Part shown: positions 42,174 through 53,100 of the stretch, piece after piece
How positions within the stretch are numbered: the first letter of the stretch is position 1
How the letters are laid out: every line of letters begins with the position of its first letter
NCBI RefSeq assembly: GCF_920987055.1
Contig: NZ_CAKLBX010000001.1
Coordinates: forward strand, 1,660,501 to 1,724,500
Direction: 5' to 3'
Length of the DNA: 64,000 nucleotides
DNA from: Novosphingobium sp. CECT 9465
Lineage (GTDB): Bacteria > Pseudomonadota > Alphaproteobacteria > Sphingomonadales > Sphingomonadaceae
The notes under the pieces: model-generated
Told to the model about the DNA's origin: nothing
What the model saw: only the letters and a program-made list of their open reading frames with translations
Databases searched by the model: none
Position numbers and translations under genes: made by a program

Positions 42174-42779
42174 TCAGGTGAGCGGAATCATGACCTGGCT
42201 GCTATAGCCCGGCCGCGTCCGCAATTTGCCGTACCAGTTTTCGAGATGGGGTAGGAGCGGACGGTCGACAGGAATCGTGAAGTAGGTATGGGCATAGACA
42301 CCCATCGGAATGTCCGCGATGCCAAATCGATCTCCTGACAACCACGGGCGGCGGGCCAGTTCAGCATCAAGAATGGCCATCATCGTGCTGGCTGCTTTGG
42401 CAGATTGTGCCACGCCTGGATTGCTGCCGTCCTTGCCTTTGCGCACACAGCCGAGAAACGCATCGCGCTGGGCATCGGCAAAGTGGAACTGCCAATCCAT
42501 CCATTTATCGCCCGATGCGCGGATCGCGGGTTCATCGCTGCGGAATGCAGGGGCATAAGCGTCCGCAAGATAGCGCAAGATCGCGTTCGATTCCCACAAC
42601 GAGAAAGCGCCATCCTCGATCATCGGAATCATGCGATTGGGATTCAGCGCAAGATATTCAGGAGTGTAGCCGAACTTGCCGCCGATATCCTTGCGTTCGA
42701 ACGGCAGATCCATTTCGATCAGCGCCCATGCAACCTTTTTGACGTTGTGGGAGTTAAGGCGGCCCCAGAGCGTGATCAT
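42174..42779 (-). CDS. glutathione S-transferase family protein
   Basis: 201 residues. The N-terminal thioredoxin-fold domain begins MITLWGRLNSHNVKKVAWAL and has NPNRMIPMIED plus SLWESNAILRYLAD, the glutathione site. The C-terminal helical domain has DRFGIADIPMGVYAHTYF. It conjugates glutathione to electrophiles or uses it in reductions; the substrate is unknown. ATG 42779 lies 11 bases after the argJ stop, with AGGGG ahead; the longer frame that overlaps argJ is unlikely. Confidence 0.88.
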   Translation of the reverse strand: MITLWGRLNSHNVKKVAWALIEMDLPFERKDIGGKFGYTPEYLALNPNRMIPMIEDGAFSLWESNAILRYLADAYAPAFRSDEPAIRASGDKWMDWQFHFADAQRDAFLGCVRKGKDGSNPGVAQSAKAASTMMAILDAELARRPWLSGDRFGIADIPMGVYAHTYFTIPVDRPLLPHLENWYGKLRTRPGYSSQVMIPLT

Positions 42780-42790
42780 AGGAATAACCC

Positions 42791-44017
42791 CTAGCTGCGG
42801 TAATCCGCGTTGATCGAGATGTAGCCGTGCGTCAGATCGCAGGTCCACACCGTCGCGCTGCCATCGCCCAAGCCGAGATCGACTTCGATGGATATATCCC
42901 GGCCCTTGAGGTGCGCGGTAACGGGGGCTTCGTCATAATCTGCAAGCGGTTGTCCGTTGCGTGCGGCCCATGTCCCGCCAAAGCCGATGGACAGGCGATC
43001 GCGGTCTGCCGGTTCGCCCGCCTTGCCCACGGCCATGACCACGCGGCCCCAGTTGGCGTCCTCTCCGGCGATGGCGGTCTTTACCAGCGGCGAATTGGCG
43101 ATGGCGAGACCGACCTTGCGCGCGCTTTCCTCCGAGACCGCACCTGAAACGCTGACGGCGATGAATTTCTGCGCGCCTTCGCCATCGCGCACGACAAGGT
43201 GGGCCAACTGGCGGCAGATATCGTGGAGCGCGGCGGCAAAGGCGTCGGCACCGGGACTGTCGAAGCCTGTTAGCGGCGCATTACCCGCCTTGCCGGTGGC
43301 GAAAGCCAGCACGGTGTCGCTGGTCGAGGTGTCGCTGTCGACCGTGATGCATGAGAAGGTGCGCTGATTGGTGGCCGACAGGCATTCCTGCAGGAACGCG
43401 GGGCTGACGGTGGCATCCGTGAACACATAGCCCAGCATCGTCGCCATATCGGGCGCGATCATGCCGCTGCCCTTGATGATTGCGCTGAAGCTGACGCGCG
43501 TGTCACCGATCATGGCCGAGGCGGTTGCCCCCTTGGCGAAAGTATCGGTCGTGCCGATGGTGCGCGCGGCGTCCTCCCACGAGCATGGCTCGGCTTGCAA
43601 CGCCGCCTCGATGCCCGCGCGGGCCTTGTCCTTGGGCAGGGGAACCCCGATCACGCCGGTAGAGGAGACGAAGACCTGCTCCTTGGCGCAGCCGATGTGA
43701 GTGGAAACCTGCTCCATGATCTGCTCGACCGCCTCGCGTCCGCGATACCCGGTAAAAGCGTTGGAATTGCCGGCGTTGACCACGAGGGCGCGGGCCTTGC
43801 CTTGCACGATATTCTGGCGGCCCAGCTCGACTTCGGACGAGCAGCACACATTGCGCGTGAACACGCCCGCAACGGTCGTTCCCTCGACCAGTTCTACATA
43901 AGTCAGGTCGCAACGCCCCCAGTCCTTGTATCCCGCGCGCGCGATATGCGGCGTGACGCCCGCAATGGCGGGCATGGCGGGGAAGGGGGTGGCGAGCGGC
44001 GAGATGGCTTCGGACAT
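42791..44017 (-). CDS. argJ: bifunctional ornithine acetyltransferase / N-acetylglutamate synthase
   Basis: 408 residues. ArgJ recycles the acetyl group between N-acetylornithine and glutamate in arginine synthesis. The precursor is self-cleaved before Thr193 in DMATMLGYVFTDA, giving two chains, and that Thr becomes the nucleophile. Other marks are VVNAGNSNAFTG, GATASAMIGDTRVS and CITVDSDTSTSD. It is the first gene of a leftward group with gst and the phosphatase. The spacing to secA leaves room for one small gene on the other strand. Confidence 0.95.
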   Translation of the reverse strand: MSEAISPLATPFPAMPAIAGVTPHIARAGYKDWGRCDLTYVELVEGTTVAGVFTRNVCCSSEVELGRQNIVQGKARALVVNAGNSNAFTGYRGREAVEQIMEQVSTHIGCAKEQVFVSSTGVIGVPLPKDKARAGIEAALQAEPCSWEDAARTIGTTDTFAKGATASAMIGDTRVSFSAIIKGSGMIAPDMATMLGYVFTDATVSPAFLQECLSATNQRTFSCITVDSDTSTSDTVLAFATGKAGNAPLTGFDSPGADAFAAALHDICRQLAHLVVRDGEGAQKFIAVSVSGAVSEESARKVGLAIANSPLVKTAIAGEDANWGRVVMAVGKAGEPADRDRLSIGFGGTWAARNGQPLADYDEAPVTAHLKGRDISIEVDLGLGDGSATVWTCDLTHGYISINADYRS

Positions 44018-44126
44018 GGGACAAGCGCCTAGCGCGGGTGAGAGCGGGGTTCAACTGCTCCGGGAGCGCGAGAGGATGTGTTTTCAAGATGGACGAAACG
44101 CGCTGGAGTGCCTATCTGTTGCGGTA

Positions 44127-44393
44127 ATGCGCATTCTGCTCGCTCTCCTGGCCATGATCACAGGCCTTTCCCTGCCTCAGGCGGCGTTTGCCGTCTCGCG
44201 CACGGAAATTGCGGATTCGGGCGTGACGGTTGGCGCCACGGCCTCTGCCCAGAAGCGACAGCAGCGCTGCGCGGAACGGGGTGGCGCGGTTCCGCAAAAG
44301 CGCACCAGCACCCGCCGAAAGACGGTGTGGCTGCCCGCTCCGGCCATGGGTCGGCCCTGCGACATTGAATTGAGCGACCGCGCGCGCGAATAG
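44127..44393 (+). CDS. small secreted basic protein (88 aa)
   Basis: 88 residues with a signal peptide (MRILLALLAMITGLSLPQAAFA) followed by a basic, Thr/Arg/Pro-rich part with two cysteines (QRCAERG, RPCDIE). No family was recognised. It sits between divergent argJ and secA; in some relatives a peptidyl-prolyl isomerase gene lies there, which this protein is not. The reading frame has normal codon use, but no strong ribosome site is seen. Confidence 0.5.
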   Translation: MRILLALLAMITGLSLPQAAFAVSRTEIADSGVTVGATASAQKRQQRCAERGGAVPQKRTSTRRKTVWLPAPAMGRPCDIELSDRARE

Positions 44394-44496
44394 CCGCACG
44401 TCCGTCTGCCATATCCCGGCAAGTTTCTTGCCACGCCCGGCGCGCTGATGGCGCGCCGTTTTGCACCACCATAGATTCGACAGGATTGTTCCGCTC

Positions 44497-47232
44497 ATGT
44501 TCGGTTCCATCGCCAAGGCGCTTTTTGGTTCTTCCAACGACCGTTACGTTAAATCACTCGACAAGATCGTGCGCCAGATTGCCGCTTTCGAGCCGCATCT
44601 TCAGGGCCTTTCGGACGAGGAACTGGCGGCGCAGACGCCCAAGTTCCGGCAGATGCTGGCTGAGGGCAAGACGCTCGACGATATCCTGCCCGAAGCCTTT
44701 GCCACGGTGCGCGAGGCGTCAGTCCGTACCTTGGGCCTGCGCCACTTCGACGTGCAGATGATCGGCGGCATCGTGCTCCATCGCGGCGAAATCGCCGAAA
44801 TGCGGACGGGTGAGGGCAAGACGCTGGTGGCGACGCTGGCGGTCTATCTCAACGCGCTGGAACGCAAGGGCGTTCACGTTGTGACGGTGAACGATTACCT
44901 CGCCCGCCGCGATGCCGAAACGATGGGTGTGCTTTACAAGTTTCTTGGGCTGACTGTGGGCGTGATCGTGCCCAACCTCAACGAGGAGCAGCGCCGCGCG
45001 GCTTACGAGAGCGACATCACTTACGCTACCAACAACGAATTGGGCTTCGATTACCTGCGCGACAACATGAAGCACTCGCGCGACCAGATGGTGCATGTGC
45101 CGTTCAATTTCGCGATCGTGGACGAAGTCGATTCGATCCTGATCGACGAAGCGCGCACCCCGCTGATCATTTCCGGGCCGACCGACGACAAGAGCGACCT
45201 TTATCTGTCGGTCGACGCGGTGGTGAAGACGATCAGCCCCGATCTTTATGAGGCTGACGAGAAGACCAAGAACATCACGCTGACCGAAGATGGCGTGGAA
45301 TGGGTCGAGCGCGCGCTGGAGGACGCCGGGCTGCTGGTCGGTTCGAATCTCTATGATGTCGAGAACACGATGGTCGTCCATCACCTCGATCAGGCGCTGA
45401 AGGCGAATGTCATGTTCAAGCGGGACATCGACTACATCGTCAAGGACGACAAGATCATCATCATCGACGAGTTCACCGGGCGAATGATGGATGGCCGGCG
45501 CTGGTCGAACGGATTGCACCAGGCGGTCGAAGCCAAGGAAGGCATGCGGATCGAGCCTGAGAACCAGACGATGGCCTCGATCACGTTCCAGAACTACTTC
45601 CGCATGTATCCCAAGATTTCGGGCATGACCGGCACGGCTGCGACCGAGGCGCCCGAATTTTTCGACATCTACAAGATGAACGTCGTCTCGATCCCGACCA
45701 ACGTGCCGGTGCTGCGCATCGATGACGAGGACGAGTTCTACAAGAACACGATGGACAAGTTCCAGGCCATCGCCAAGCTGATCCGCGAAAAGCACGAGAT
45801 CGGCCAGCCGGTGCTGGTGGGTACGGTTTCCATCGAGAAATCCGAATTGCTGTCCGAATTCCTGACCAAGGAAGGCGTGACGCACAACGTGCTCAATGCG
45901 CGATTCCACGAGATGGAAGCCCATATCGTCGCACAGGCCGGCCGCCTTGGCGCGGTGACCATCGCCACCAACATGGCCGGGCGCGGCACAGACATCCAGC
46001 TTGGGGGCAACATCGATTTCCGCATCGACGATGAATTGCGCGATATGCCCGACGGGCCGGAGCGCGAAGCCGCGATTGCCAAGATCCGCGCCGAAGTGGC
46101 CGAAGACAAGCGCAAGGTGCTGGAAGCGGGCGGGCTGTGCGTGATCGGCACCGAACGGCATGAAAGCCGCCGTATCGACAACCAGTTGCGCGGGCGTTCG
46201 GGCCGTCAGGGCGATCCGGGCATGAGCAAGTTCTACCTCTGCCTTGAGGACGACCTGCTGCGCATTTTCGGACCGGACACGCTATTTGCCAAGATGATGA
46301 ATTCAAACCTTGCCGATGGCGAGGCGATCGGGTCCAAGTGGCTGTCGAAGGCCATCGAAACCGCGCAGAAGAAGGTCGAGGCGCGCAATTACGACATCCG
46401 CAAGCAGGTTGTCGAATACGACGACGTGATGAACGACCAGCGCAAGGTCATCTACGAACAGCGCGCCGACATCATGGATGCCGATGCGGTGGCCGATGTG
46501 GTGGTGGATATGCGTCACGATACGGTCAACGCCATCGTCGGCGATGCCTGCCCGCCGGGATCGTACCCGGAACAGTGGGATGTGGAAGCGCTGAAGGCAC
46601 GGGTGCGCGACGTTCTCGGCCTCGAAATCCCGTTGCAGGATTGGCTTGAAGAAGAAGCGATCGAGCCTGACATCATCGAAGAGCGCATCCAGACGCTGGC
46701 CGATGGTCACATGGACACGAAGATCACCGAGGTTGATGCCGCTGCATGGCGCGGCCTTGAAAAGTCGATTCTGCTCGAACGGCTCGACCATCACTGGAAG
46801 GAACATCTCGCCACGCTAGACGCGCTGCGTCAGGTGGTATTCCTGCGCGCCTATGCGCAGAAAACGCCGATCAATGAATACAAGCAGGAAGCATTCGGCC
46901 TGTTCGAGAAGATGCTCGACGCGATCCGCGAGGACGTGACGCGCATCTTGATGACCAGCGAGATTCGCATGCGCTCTGCCGATGAATTTCAGCTGCCCGA
47001 ACTGCCGGACTTCCTGACCAGCCATATCGATCCATTTACCGGCGAGAACGACGCCCTGCCGCCGGCACCGGCCCCGGCGATGTTTGGCGCCCTGCCGCCC
47101 CAGGCTGGCGGTTCGCTGACCATGGAAGCTGCTGCTGCCGATCCTTTCGCCGGGCAGGGGATCAGCCGCAATGCGCCGTGCCCTTGCGGATCGGGACAGA
47201 AGTACAAGCACTGTCATGGTGTTGCTGCCTGA
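44497..47232 (+). CDS. secA: preprotein translocase ATPase SecA
   Basis: 911 residues. It drives export of unfolded proteins through SecYEG at the inner membrane. The start [20 protein letters not shown], the ATP site ([20 protein letters not shown]), [13 protein letters not shown], the NBD2 motifs ([35 protein letters not shown]) and a C-terminal zinc-binding SEC-C motif ([16 protein letters not shown]) are complete. The ATG at 44497 agrees with the normal SecA start. A hairpin with TTTT follows 30 bases after its stop. Confidence 0.98.
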   Translation: MFGSIAKALFGSSNDRYVKSLDKIVRQIAAFEPHLQGLSDEELAAQTPKFRQMLAEGKTLDDILPEAFATVREASVRTLGLRHFDVQMIGGIVLHRGEIAEMRTGEGKTLVATLAVYLNALERKGVHVVTVNDYLARRDAETMGVLYKFLGLTVGVIVPNLNEEQRRAAYESDITYATNNELGFDYLRDNMKHSRDQMVHVPFNFAIVDEVDSILIDEARTPLIISGPTDDKSDLYLSVDAVVKTISPDLYEADEKTKNITLTEDGVEWVERALEDAGLLVGSNLYDVENTMVVHHLDQALKANVMFKRDIDYIVKDDKIIIIDEFTGRMMDGRRWSNGLHQAVEAKEGMRIEPENQTMASITFQNYFRMYPKISGMTGTAATEAPEFFDIYKMNVVSIPTNVPVLRIDDEDEFYKNTMDKFQAIAKLIREKHEIGQPVLVGTVSIEKSELLSEFLTKEGVTHNVLNARFHEMEAHIVAQAGRLGAVTIATNMAGRGTDIQLGGNIDFRIDDELRDMPDGPEREAAIAKIRAEVAEDKRKVLEAGGLCVIGTERHESRRIDNQLRGRSGRQGDPGMSKFYLCLEDDLLRIFGPDTLFAKMMNSNLADGEAIGSKWLSKAIETAQKKVEARNYDIRKQVVEYDDVMNDQRKVIYEQRADIMDADAVADVVVDMRHDTVNAIVGDACPPGSYPEQWDVEALKARVRDVLGLEIPLQDWLEEEAIEPDIIEERIQTLADGHMDTKITEVDAAAWRGLEKSILLERLDHHWKEHLATLDALRQVVFLRAYAQKTPINEYKQEAFGLFEKMLDAIREDVTRILMTSEIRMRSADEFQLPELPDFLTSHIDPFTGENDALPPAPAPAMFGALPPQAGGSLTMEAAAADPFAGQGISRNAPCPCGSGQKYKHCHGVAA

Positions 47233-47263
47233 TATTCCGGCGGTTGCGCGTTTGCATTCGATG

Positions 47264-47293
47264 GCGGCGCGGGGTGATCTCCGCGCCGCTTTT
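47264..47293 (+). terminator. intrinsic terminator of secA
   Basis: GCGGCGCGG (47264-47272) and CCGCGCCGC (47281-47289) pair perfectly around GGTGATCT, followed by TTTT. The position directly after secA fits. Confidence 0.75.
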
Positions 47294-47408
47294 GCATCGG
47301 TGTTAGGTAGGAACACGCAGGCGGCCACTATCACGCCCTGCCGGGCTGAATTTGCTGGTTAACGCACCGTCCTTTTCTTCAGGACCAGTACGGTACCGGA
47401 GACGGACG

Positions 47409-47732
47409 ATGTGGCTTGATCGCGACGCAAACAATGCCGTGCAGCAGTGGCAATCCGCCAACCCGATGGCGCCAATTCGCGCCGCATACCGTCGGGGCAT
47501 CCTGCGCGCCAAGGTTAACGTACACGAGCTTTCCTGTTCCTTTGCCACGATCGATTGCATGGACAGCCCGCCCGTCGGCACAATGGTCTGGCTGACATTG
47601 CCCGGCCTTGAAGCACGCCGCGCCGTGATCGAGATTTGCGAAAGTTTCCGCGCGTTTGTGCGCTTTGCCGAACCGTTTCATCCGGCAGTGCTGGACGCGG
47701 TGATGAACGGCACGATCATCCGCTATCACTGA
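47409..47732 (+). CDS. PilZ-like domain protein
   Basis: 107 residues with the core of a PilZ-like beta barrel: RAKVNVHELSCSFATIDCMD, then VGTMVWLTLPGLEARRAVIE and CESFRAFVRFAEPFHPAVLD. PilZ domains usually bind cyclic di-GMP, but the RxxxR and DxSxxG binding residues are only partly preserved here, so binding is uncertain. A longer frame from 47352 exists; ATG 47409 starts at the conserved part. A GGDEF-EAL protein that could set the nucleotide level is encoded 1 kb away. Confidence 0.6.
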   Translation: MWLDRDANNAVQQWQSANPMAPIRAAYRRGILRAKVNVHELSCSFATIDCMDSPPVGTMVWLTLPGLEARRAVIEICESFRAFVRFAEPFHPAVLDAVMNGTIIRYH

Positions 47733-47747
47733 CGGGAGCTGCAACGC

Positions 47748-47773
47748 AAAAAGGCCGCATTACGGCGACCTTT
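47748..47773 (-). terminator. intrinsic terminator downstream of tRNA-Asn
   Basis: Reading leftward, AAAGG, a three-base bulge, then CCG pair with CGG-CCTTT around a TAATG loop, and five T follow (A-run 47748-47752 on the + strand). It also faces the PilZ-like gene, for which the T-run is only three. Confidence 0.5.
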
Positions 47774-47795
47774 GCACTTTCCCGATGGAAAGAAA

Positions 47796-47870
47796 TGGCT
47801 CCCTGAGTAGGATTCGAACCTACGACCAAGTGATTAACAGTCACCTACTCTACCGCTGAGCTATCAGGGA
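47796..47870 (-). tRNA. tRNA-Asn (anticodon GUU)
   Basis: A 75-base cloverleaf: acceptor TCCCTGA/TCAGGGA with discriminator G and encoded CCA, the anticodon loop in GTGACTGTTAATCAC (GUU) and T loop TTCGAAT. It is transcribed leftward, away from nadK. Confidence 0.97.
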
Positions 47871-47949
47871 GCAGCCTCGGTTGCCCAAGGCAGGGCCGTG
47901 CTAATAACAGCCGTTTCCGGTTTGGCAAGCACCTGTTTCCAAAAAATCC

Positions 47950-48729
47950 TCAGACCATGAACTGTTCCGCGAAGATGCGGTCTTCAAGGCTTTGGCCGCG
48001 ATCGAACATCAGGGTAAGGCGGTGTTCGGGCCAGGCCTTTACCCGCACCTCGCTGACATCGCGCACCTCCTTCTGGTCGGCAACGACGAGCACGGGGCGC
48101 TTGACCGATTCCAGCGCCTTGAACACGATCTCATAAGTATCCGGCAGGATCGCACCTCGCCAGCGCCGGGGACGAAACGGGCTGATCGGGGTCAAGGCCA
48201 GCATGTTTGAAGAAAGGGGAAGGATCGGGCCATTGGCCGAGAGGTTGTAGGCAGTGGAGCCAGCCGGTGTTGCTACCAGCACACCGTCACAGGCAAGTTC
48301 GGGCATGCGTACCTTGCCATTGACGCTGACTTCAAGCTTCGCCGTCTGGCGCGTCTCACGCAGCAGCGATACCTCGTTGATGGCGCAGACAGAGTGCACT
48401 TCACCCGCGTTGGTGGTGGCGGTCATCCTGAGCGGCGATATGGCGATCTGCGTGGCCTTTGACAGCCGTTCCTCGATCGATCGGCTGGAACGATATTTGT
48501 TCATCAGGAACCCGACCGAGCCGAGGTTGAGACCGAATGCAGGAATGATGTGATCGATATCGATCATGGCATGAAGCGTCTGCAACATGAAGCCGTCACC
48601 CCCGACGACGACCGCCACGTCGGCATCTTCGAGCGCGACCCATTCGCGGCTGTTGCGCAAGCCTTCACATGCTTCCTGCGCGCGATCGGTGGGCGAGGCG
48701 AGCAAGGCCATGCGGGAAAAATCAGGCAT
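47950..48729 (-). CDS. nadK: NAD kinase
   Basis: 259 residues. It makes NADP from NAD and ATP. The GGDG motif (VVVGGDGFMLQTLHAM) near residue 42, the NAD-binding GLNLGSVGFLMN and NEVSLLRETRQ and the C-terminal VATPAGSTAYNLSANGPIL are the family's landmarks. It has a stand-alone position, divergent from the GGDEF-EAL gene. Confidence 0.95.
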   Translation of the reverse strand: MPDFSRMALLASPTDRAQEACEGLRNSREWVALEDADVAVVVGGDGFMLQTLHAMIDIDHIIPAFGLNLGSVGFLMNKYRSSRSIEERLSKATQIAISPLRMTATTNAGEVHSVCAINEVSLLRETRQTAKLEVSVNGKVRMPELACDGVLVATPAGSTAYNLSANGPILPLSSNMLALTPISPFRPRRWRGAILPDTYEIVFKALESVKRPVLVVADQKEVRDVSEVRVKAWPEHRLTLMFDRGQSLEDRIFAEQFMV

Positions 48730-48759
48730 TGTCGGTCAGGCCCCCGGTAACTTGTGCGC

Positions 48760-50163
48760 ATGAGATATGAGCCGCAGGGGGCGGGCGCAATGCGCAAAAG
48801 GAATGGACCGCAATCCGACTGTCCGGTGACAGACACGCTTTGGCAAGAGTTGCCACGCTATAGCGCGCCGATGGTGCACCCTGTTCCTTCATCCCGCAAC
48901 ACCGGCGGACCGCGCGACCGGTTGACCGGACTTCCCGGAGCGAGCGATGCCTTGGCCTGGCTCGACAACGCCGGGACGGGCGGGTTCGTCCATGCCATGC
49001 TGGTGGGATTGCATCGCTTTCAGTCGGTCAACCTTGCTTATGGGCAGACGGGGGGCGATCTGGCGCTGACCGAGATTGCCCGCCGCATAAGGGATTGCGT
49101 GGCCGATGAACTCGGTGGCGAGGCCCTGATCGCGCGGGTTGGCGGCGGCGAGTTCCTTGTCGCCAGCACAGGCGCCATGAGCCGCGAACGCTGGCAGTGG
49201 CTGGCCGAAGCGCTGGCGCGCACCGTTGCCAGGGCACTGCCCTTGCGTGGCGAGGTGCTGCACCTTTCGCCCCGCACAGCACTGCTCCGCGGGCAGCCGG
49301 GCGAGGGTGGCGCGGCGCTTCTGGACCGGCTTGATCAGGCGCTGTCATCGTTGCAGCAGCAGCGCGGGCGGCGGCTACTGTGGGCCGATGGTTCGCATCG
49401 GGCACGCGGGCGAAGCGCAGCGCGGCTTGAAGCGGACCTGATCGGCGCAATGGCGCGCGACGAGATCGGGCTGGTATTCCAGCCGCAATATGACGTGGCT
49501 TCGGGGGCACTGGCCGGTGCCGAAGCGCTGGCGCGATGGGATCATCCGCAACTCGGCCGGATTGGCGCGGAAACGCTGTTCGCGATTGCCGAACGCGGCG
49601 ATCATGTTGCGCAACTTTCCCGCCATATTGCGCGGCGGGCATTGGCGATTGCATCGGGTTGGCAACTGCCGTTGGCGCTTTCTCTGAATGTGACGGCGGA
49701 GGATCTGGGGGATGAAAATTTTGCCAGCGACATTCAAGCGATCCTGACCGCAACCGCGTTTGCACCGGACTTGCTTACCTTGGAAGTTACCGAACATGCG
49801 CTGGTCGCAGACTTCACCCGGTCGGCGCAGGCATTGGGCGAACTGGCATCCATCGGAGTGCGAATTGCGCTGGATGATTTCGGCACCGGCTATGCCAACT
49901 TCCAGACGCTCAAAGCGCTGCCGATCGATACGCTCAAACTCGACGCATCACTGGCGCGGGACATCGATCATGACGCGCGCGATCGGGCGATCCTGCGCGC
50001 CATTGTCGCCATGGCACGTGCGCTTGGCCAGAAGGTCGTTGTCGAAGGTATTGAACGCGAAACCCAGCTTGCCGTTCTGGCCCAGGAGGGCTGCGATACG
50101 TTCCAGGGCTTCCTGCGCGCTGGACCTCTCCCTGCCGAAGCGATTGCAGCAATGCCGCGCTAG
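48760..50163 (+). CDS. GGDEF-EAL protein with degenerate cyclase site (c-di-GMP phosphodiesterase candidate)
   Basis: 467 residues from ATG 48760 (GTG 48754 is also possible). The first half is a GGDEF domain whose signature reads RVGGGEFLV: the key Asp is Gly, so cyclase activity is doubtful. The second half is an EAL domain with AEALARW, SLNVTAEDL, LEVTEHALV and LDDFGTGYANF, so the metal-binding acids are present and it should cleave cyclic di-GMP. No membrane segment is seen. Its TAG overlaps the mfd stop on the other strand (CTAG at 50160-50163). Confidence 0.85.
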   Translation: MRYEPQGAGAMRKRNGPQSDCPVTDTLWQELPRYSAPMVHPVPSSRNTGGPRDRLTGLPGASDALAWLDNAGTGGFVHAMLVGLHRFQSVNLAYGQTGGDLALTEIARRIRDCVADELGGEALIARVGGGEFLVASTGAMSRERWQWLAEALARTVARALPLRGEVLHLSPRTALLRGQPGEGGAALLDRLDQALSSLQQQRGRRLLWADGSHRARGRSAARLEADLIGAMARDEIGLVFQPQYDVASGALAGAEALARWDHPQLGRIGAETLFAIAERGDHVAQLSRHIARRALAIASGWQLPLALSLNVTAEDLGDENFASDIQAILTATAFAPDLLTLEVTEHALVADFTRSAQALGELASIGVRIALDDFGTGYANFQTLKALPIDTLKLDASLARDIDHDARDRAILRAIVAMARALGQKVVVEGIERETQLAVLAQEGCDTFQGFLRAGPLPAEAIAAMPR

Positions 50164-53100
50164 GCGGCCTTGCGCGCGCGCCGGGCGATGGCTGAGAGGC
50201 CCTTGGTCATCTGCACAAGACCATTGAGTCGGCCTTCCGGGGTGCCCCATGCGCGGGTAATGACCAGCTTGTTGTCAGGCCGCAGCTTGGCGATACCGTT
50301 CAACCGCTCGACATAGCCGATCAGGCCCATTGGATCGGGGAACGTGTCCTTGTGGAAGCTGACGAGCGCACCCTTGGCACCCACATCGATCTTGGCGATG
50401 TTGGCTTCTATCGCCTGACGCTTGATCTCGATCAGGCGGAGCAGGTTCTGCGTGGGTTGTGGCAACGGACCGAAGCGGTCGATCATCTCGGCGGCAAGCG
50501 CTTCGACCGCATCGGGGCCTTCGGCGTCGCTCATCCGGCGGTATAGCGCCATGCGGACGGCCAGATCCGGGACGTAGTTTTCAGGGATCATGATCGGTGC
50601 ATCGACCGTGATTTGCGGGCTGAGCGCATCGCGTTCGCGCGCCAGGCTGATATCACCTGCCTTGGCCGCAAGGATCGCATCTTCCAGCATCGACTGGTAA
50701 AGTTCGAAGCCGACTTCCTTGATGTGGCCCGATTGTTCATCGCCCAGCAGGTTGCCCGCACCGCGCAGGTCGAGATCATGGCTGGCAAGCTGGAAGCCCG
50801 CGCCAAGGCTGTCGAGATCGCCCAGCACCTTCAGCCGCTTTTCGGCGACTTCGGACAGCGCCATGTTTTCAGAATGGGTAAGGTAGGCGTAGGCGCGAAT
50901 CTTGCCGCGCCCCACGCGTCCGCGAAGCTGGTACAACTGGGCAAGGCCGAAGCGGTCTGCACGGTGGATGACGATGGTGTTGGCCGAAGGAATGTCGATG
51001 CCGCTTTCCACGATGGTGGTGGAGAGCAGGACTTCGTACTTCTTTTCATAGAACGCGCCCATCCGATCCTCGACCTCGGTCGGGCTCATCTGGCCGTGCG
51101 CGGTTACGAAGCGGACTTCGGGTACGTTCAGCCGCAACCATTCTTCCAGATCGGCCATGTCCGAAATGCGCGGCACGATGATGAAGCTCTGCCCGCCGCG
51201 TTGATGTTCGCGCAGCAAGGCCTCGCGCATGACCATGTCATCCCACGGCATGACATATGTGCGCGTGGCGAGGCGATCGACCGGCGGCGTCTGGATCGTG
51301 GACAATTCGCGCAGGCCCGACATGGCCATCTGCAACGTGCGCGGGATCGGCGTGGCGGTAAGCGTCAGGACGTGGACATCGGCCTTCAGTTCCTTGAGCT
51401 TTTCCTTGTGCGTGACGCCGAAGCGTTGTTCCTCGTCAACGATGACAAGGCCAAGGCGCTTGAACTCGATCGATTTCGACAGCAGCGCATGCGTGCCGAT
51501 GACGATATCGACCGTGCCATTGGCAAGGCCCACTTTCGTCTCCGCCGCTTCCTTTGCGGGCACGAGGCGGGACAGGCGGCCGATTTCGAGCGGGAAGCCG
51601 TTGAAGCGTTCTACGAAGTTGGTGAAGTGCTGGCGCGCAAGCAGCGTGGTGGGGGCAACGACCGCGACCTGCATCCCGGCCATCGCTGCCACGAATGCGG
51701 CGCGCAGGGCCACTTCGGTCTTGCCGAATCCGACATCGCCGCAGACCAGGCGGTCCATCGGCTTGCCGCCCGCCATATCGTTCAACACATCGTCGATGGC
51801 GCGTTCCTGATCGTCGGTTTCGTCCCACGGGAAACGATCGACGAAGGGACCGTAGCTGGTGGGATCGGCGGCCAGCACTGCACCTTCGCGCAGTGCGCGG
51901 TGCGCGGCCGTGGCCATGAGCTGGCCCGCCATTTCAAGGATGCGTTCGCGCATCCGCGCCTTGCGGCGCTGCCAAGCTTCGCCGCCCAGCTTGTCCAGCC
52001 CGACGCCTTCGCTGTCCGAGCCGTAGCGTGACAGGACGTCGAGATTTTCGACCGGGATGTAAAGCTTGTCACCGCCTGAATATTCGAGCTGGACGCAATC
52101 GTGCGGGCTGTCGCCCACCGCGATGGCCTCAAGCCCGATATAGCGGCCGATGCCGTGGTCCATGTGGACGACGAGATCGCCGGGGGTGAGCGCCGAGAGT
52201 TCGGCAAGGAACGCGTCGGCGTCCTTGCGCTTTTTCTTGCGGCGAACGAGGCGGTCGCCAAGAATATCCTGCTCGGTCAGCAGTTCCAGTTCGGCGTTGG
52301 CAAAACCCTGTTCGAGCGGAAGCACGACGGCGACGGGCTTGCCACCGGCTGCAAGGCCAAGCGCTTCCTGCCATGTATCGGCCATGATCGGCGCGGATTT
52401 GCCGGCTTCTGCCAGCAGCGAGGCAAGGCGCGAGCGCGAGCCGGTGCTGTAGGCCGCGATGATCGGCTTGAGGCCGCGCGTACCGAGCGCCGCAATGTAT
52501 TTTGCAGCGGCTTCGTAGATATTCGTGCCGCCGCTGGTGGCAGCGGCCCGTTCTGGCGTGAAATCGTGAGCCGAGGTGAAGGCGAAGTCGATGACTTGCG
52601 CGGATTCTGGTTCAGCGAACAGCGTGGTGCGGTGAACCGGCCAGCCCAGCAGCGCGCGGTCGATTTCGTCGCGCGTCAGATAAAGCGCGTTTTCGGCAAG
52701 CGGGCGGTAGCTTCCGGGGGCCTTGGAGGAACTGTCGAGCCGCGACTGGTGGTAATCGACGATATCGGCGATGCGCTGTTCGGTGGCTTTGGCTGCCGAT
52801 GCGTCGATCACGACAAGGTCGTCTGCGGTCAGGTGATCGAACAGCGTAACGAGGCGGTCTTCGAACAGGGGAAGCCAGTGCTCCATCCCGGCCAGGCGGC
52901 GGCCTTCGCTGATCGCCTGATACAGAGGATCGCCGGTAGCGTTGGCGCCGAACTGTTCACGATAGCGGCTGCGGAAACGCTTGATGCTGTCTTCGTCGAG
53001 CAGGGCTTCGCTGGCGGGGAGCAGCAGATGTGTATCGACCGGCTGCACCGAACGCTGCGTGTTCGGATCGAACAGGCGCATGGTTTCGAGTTCGTCGCCG

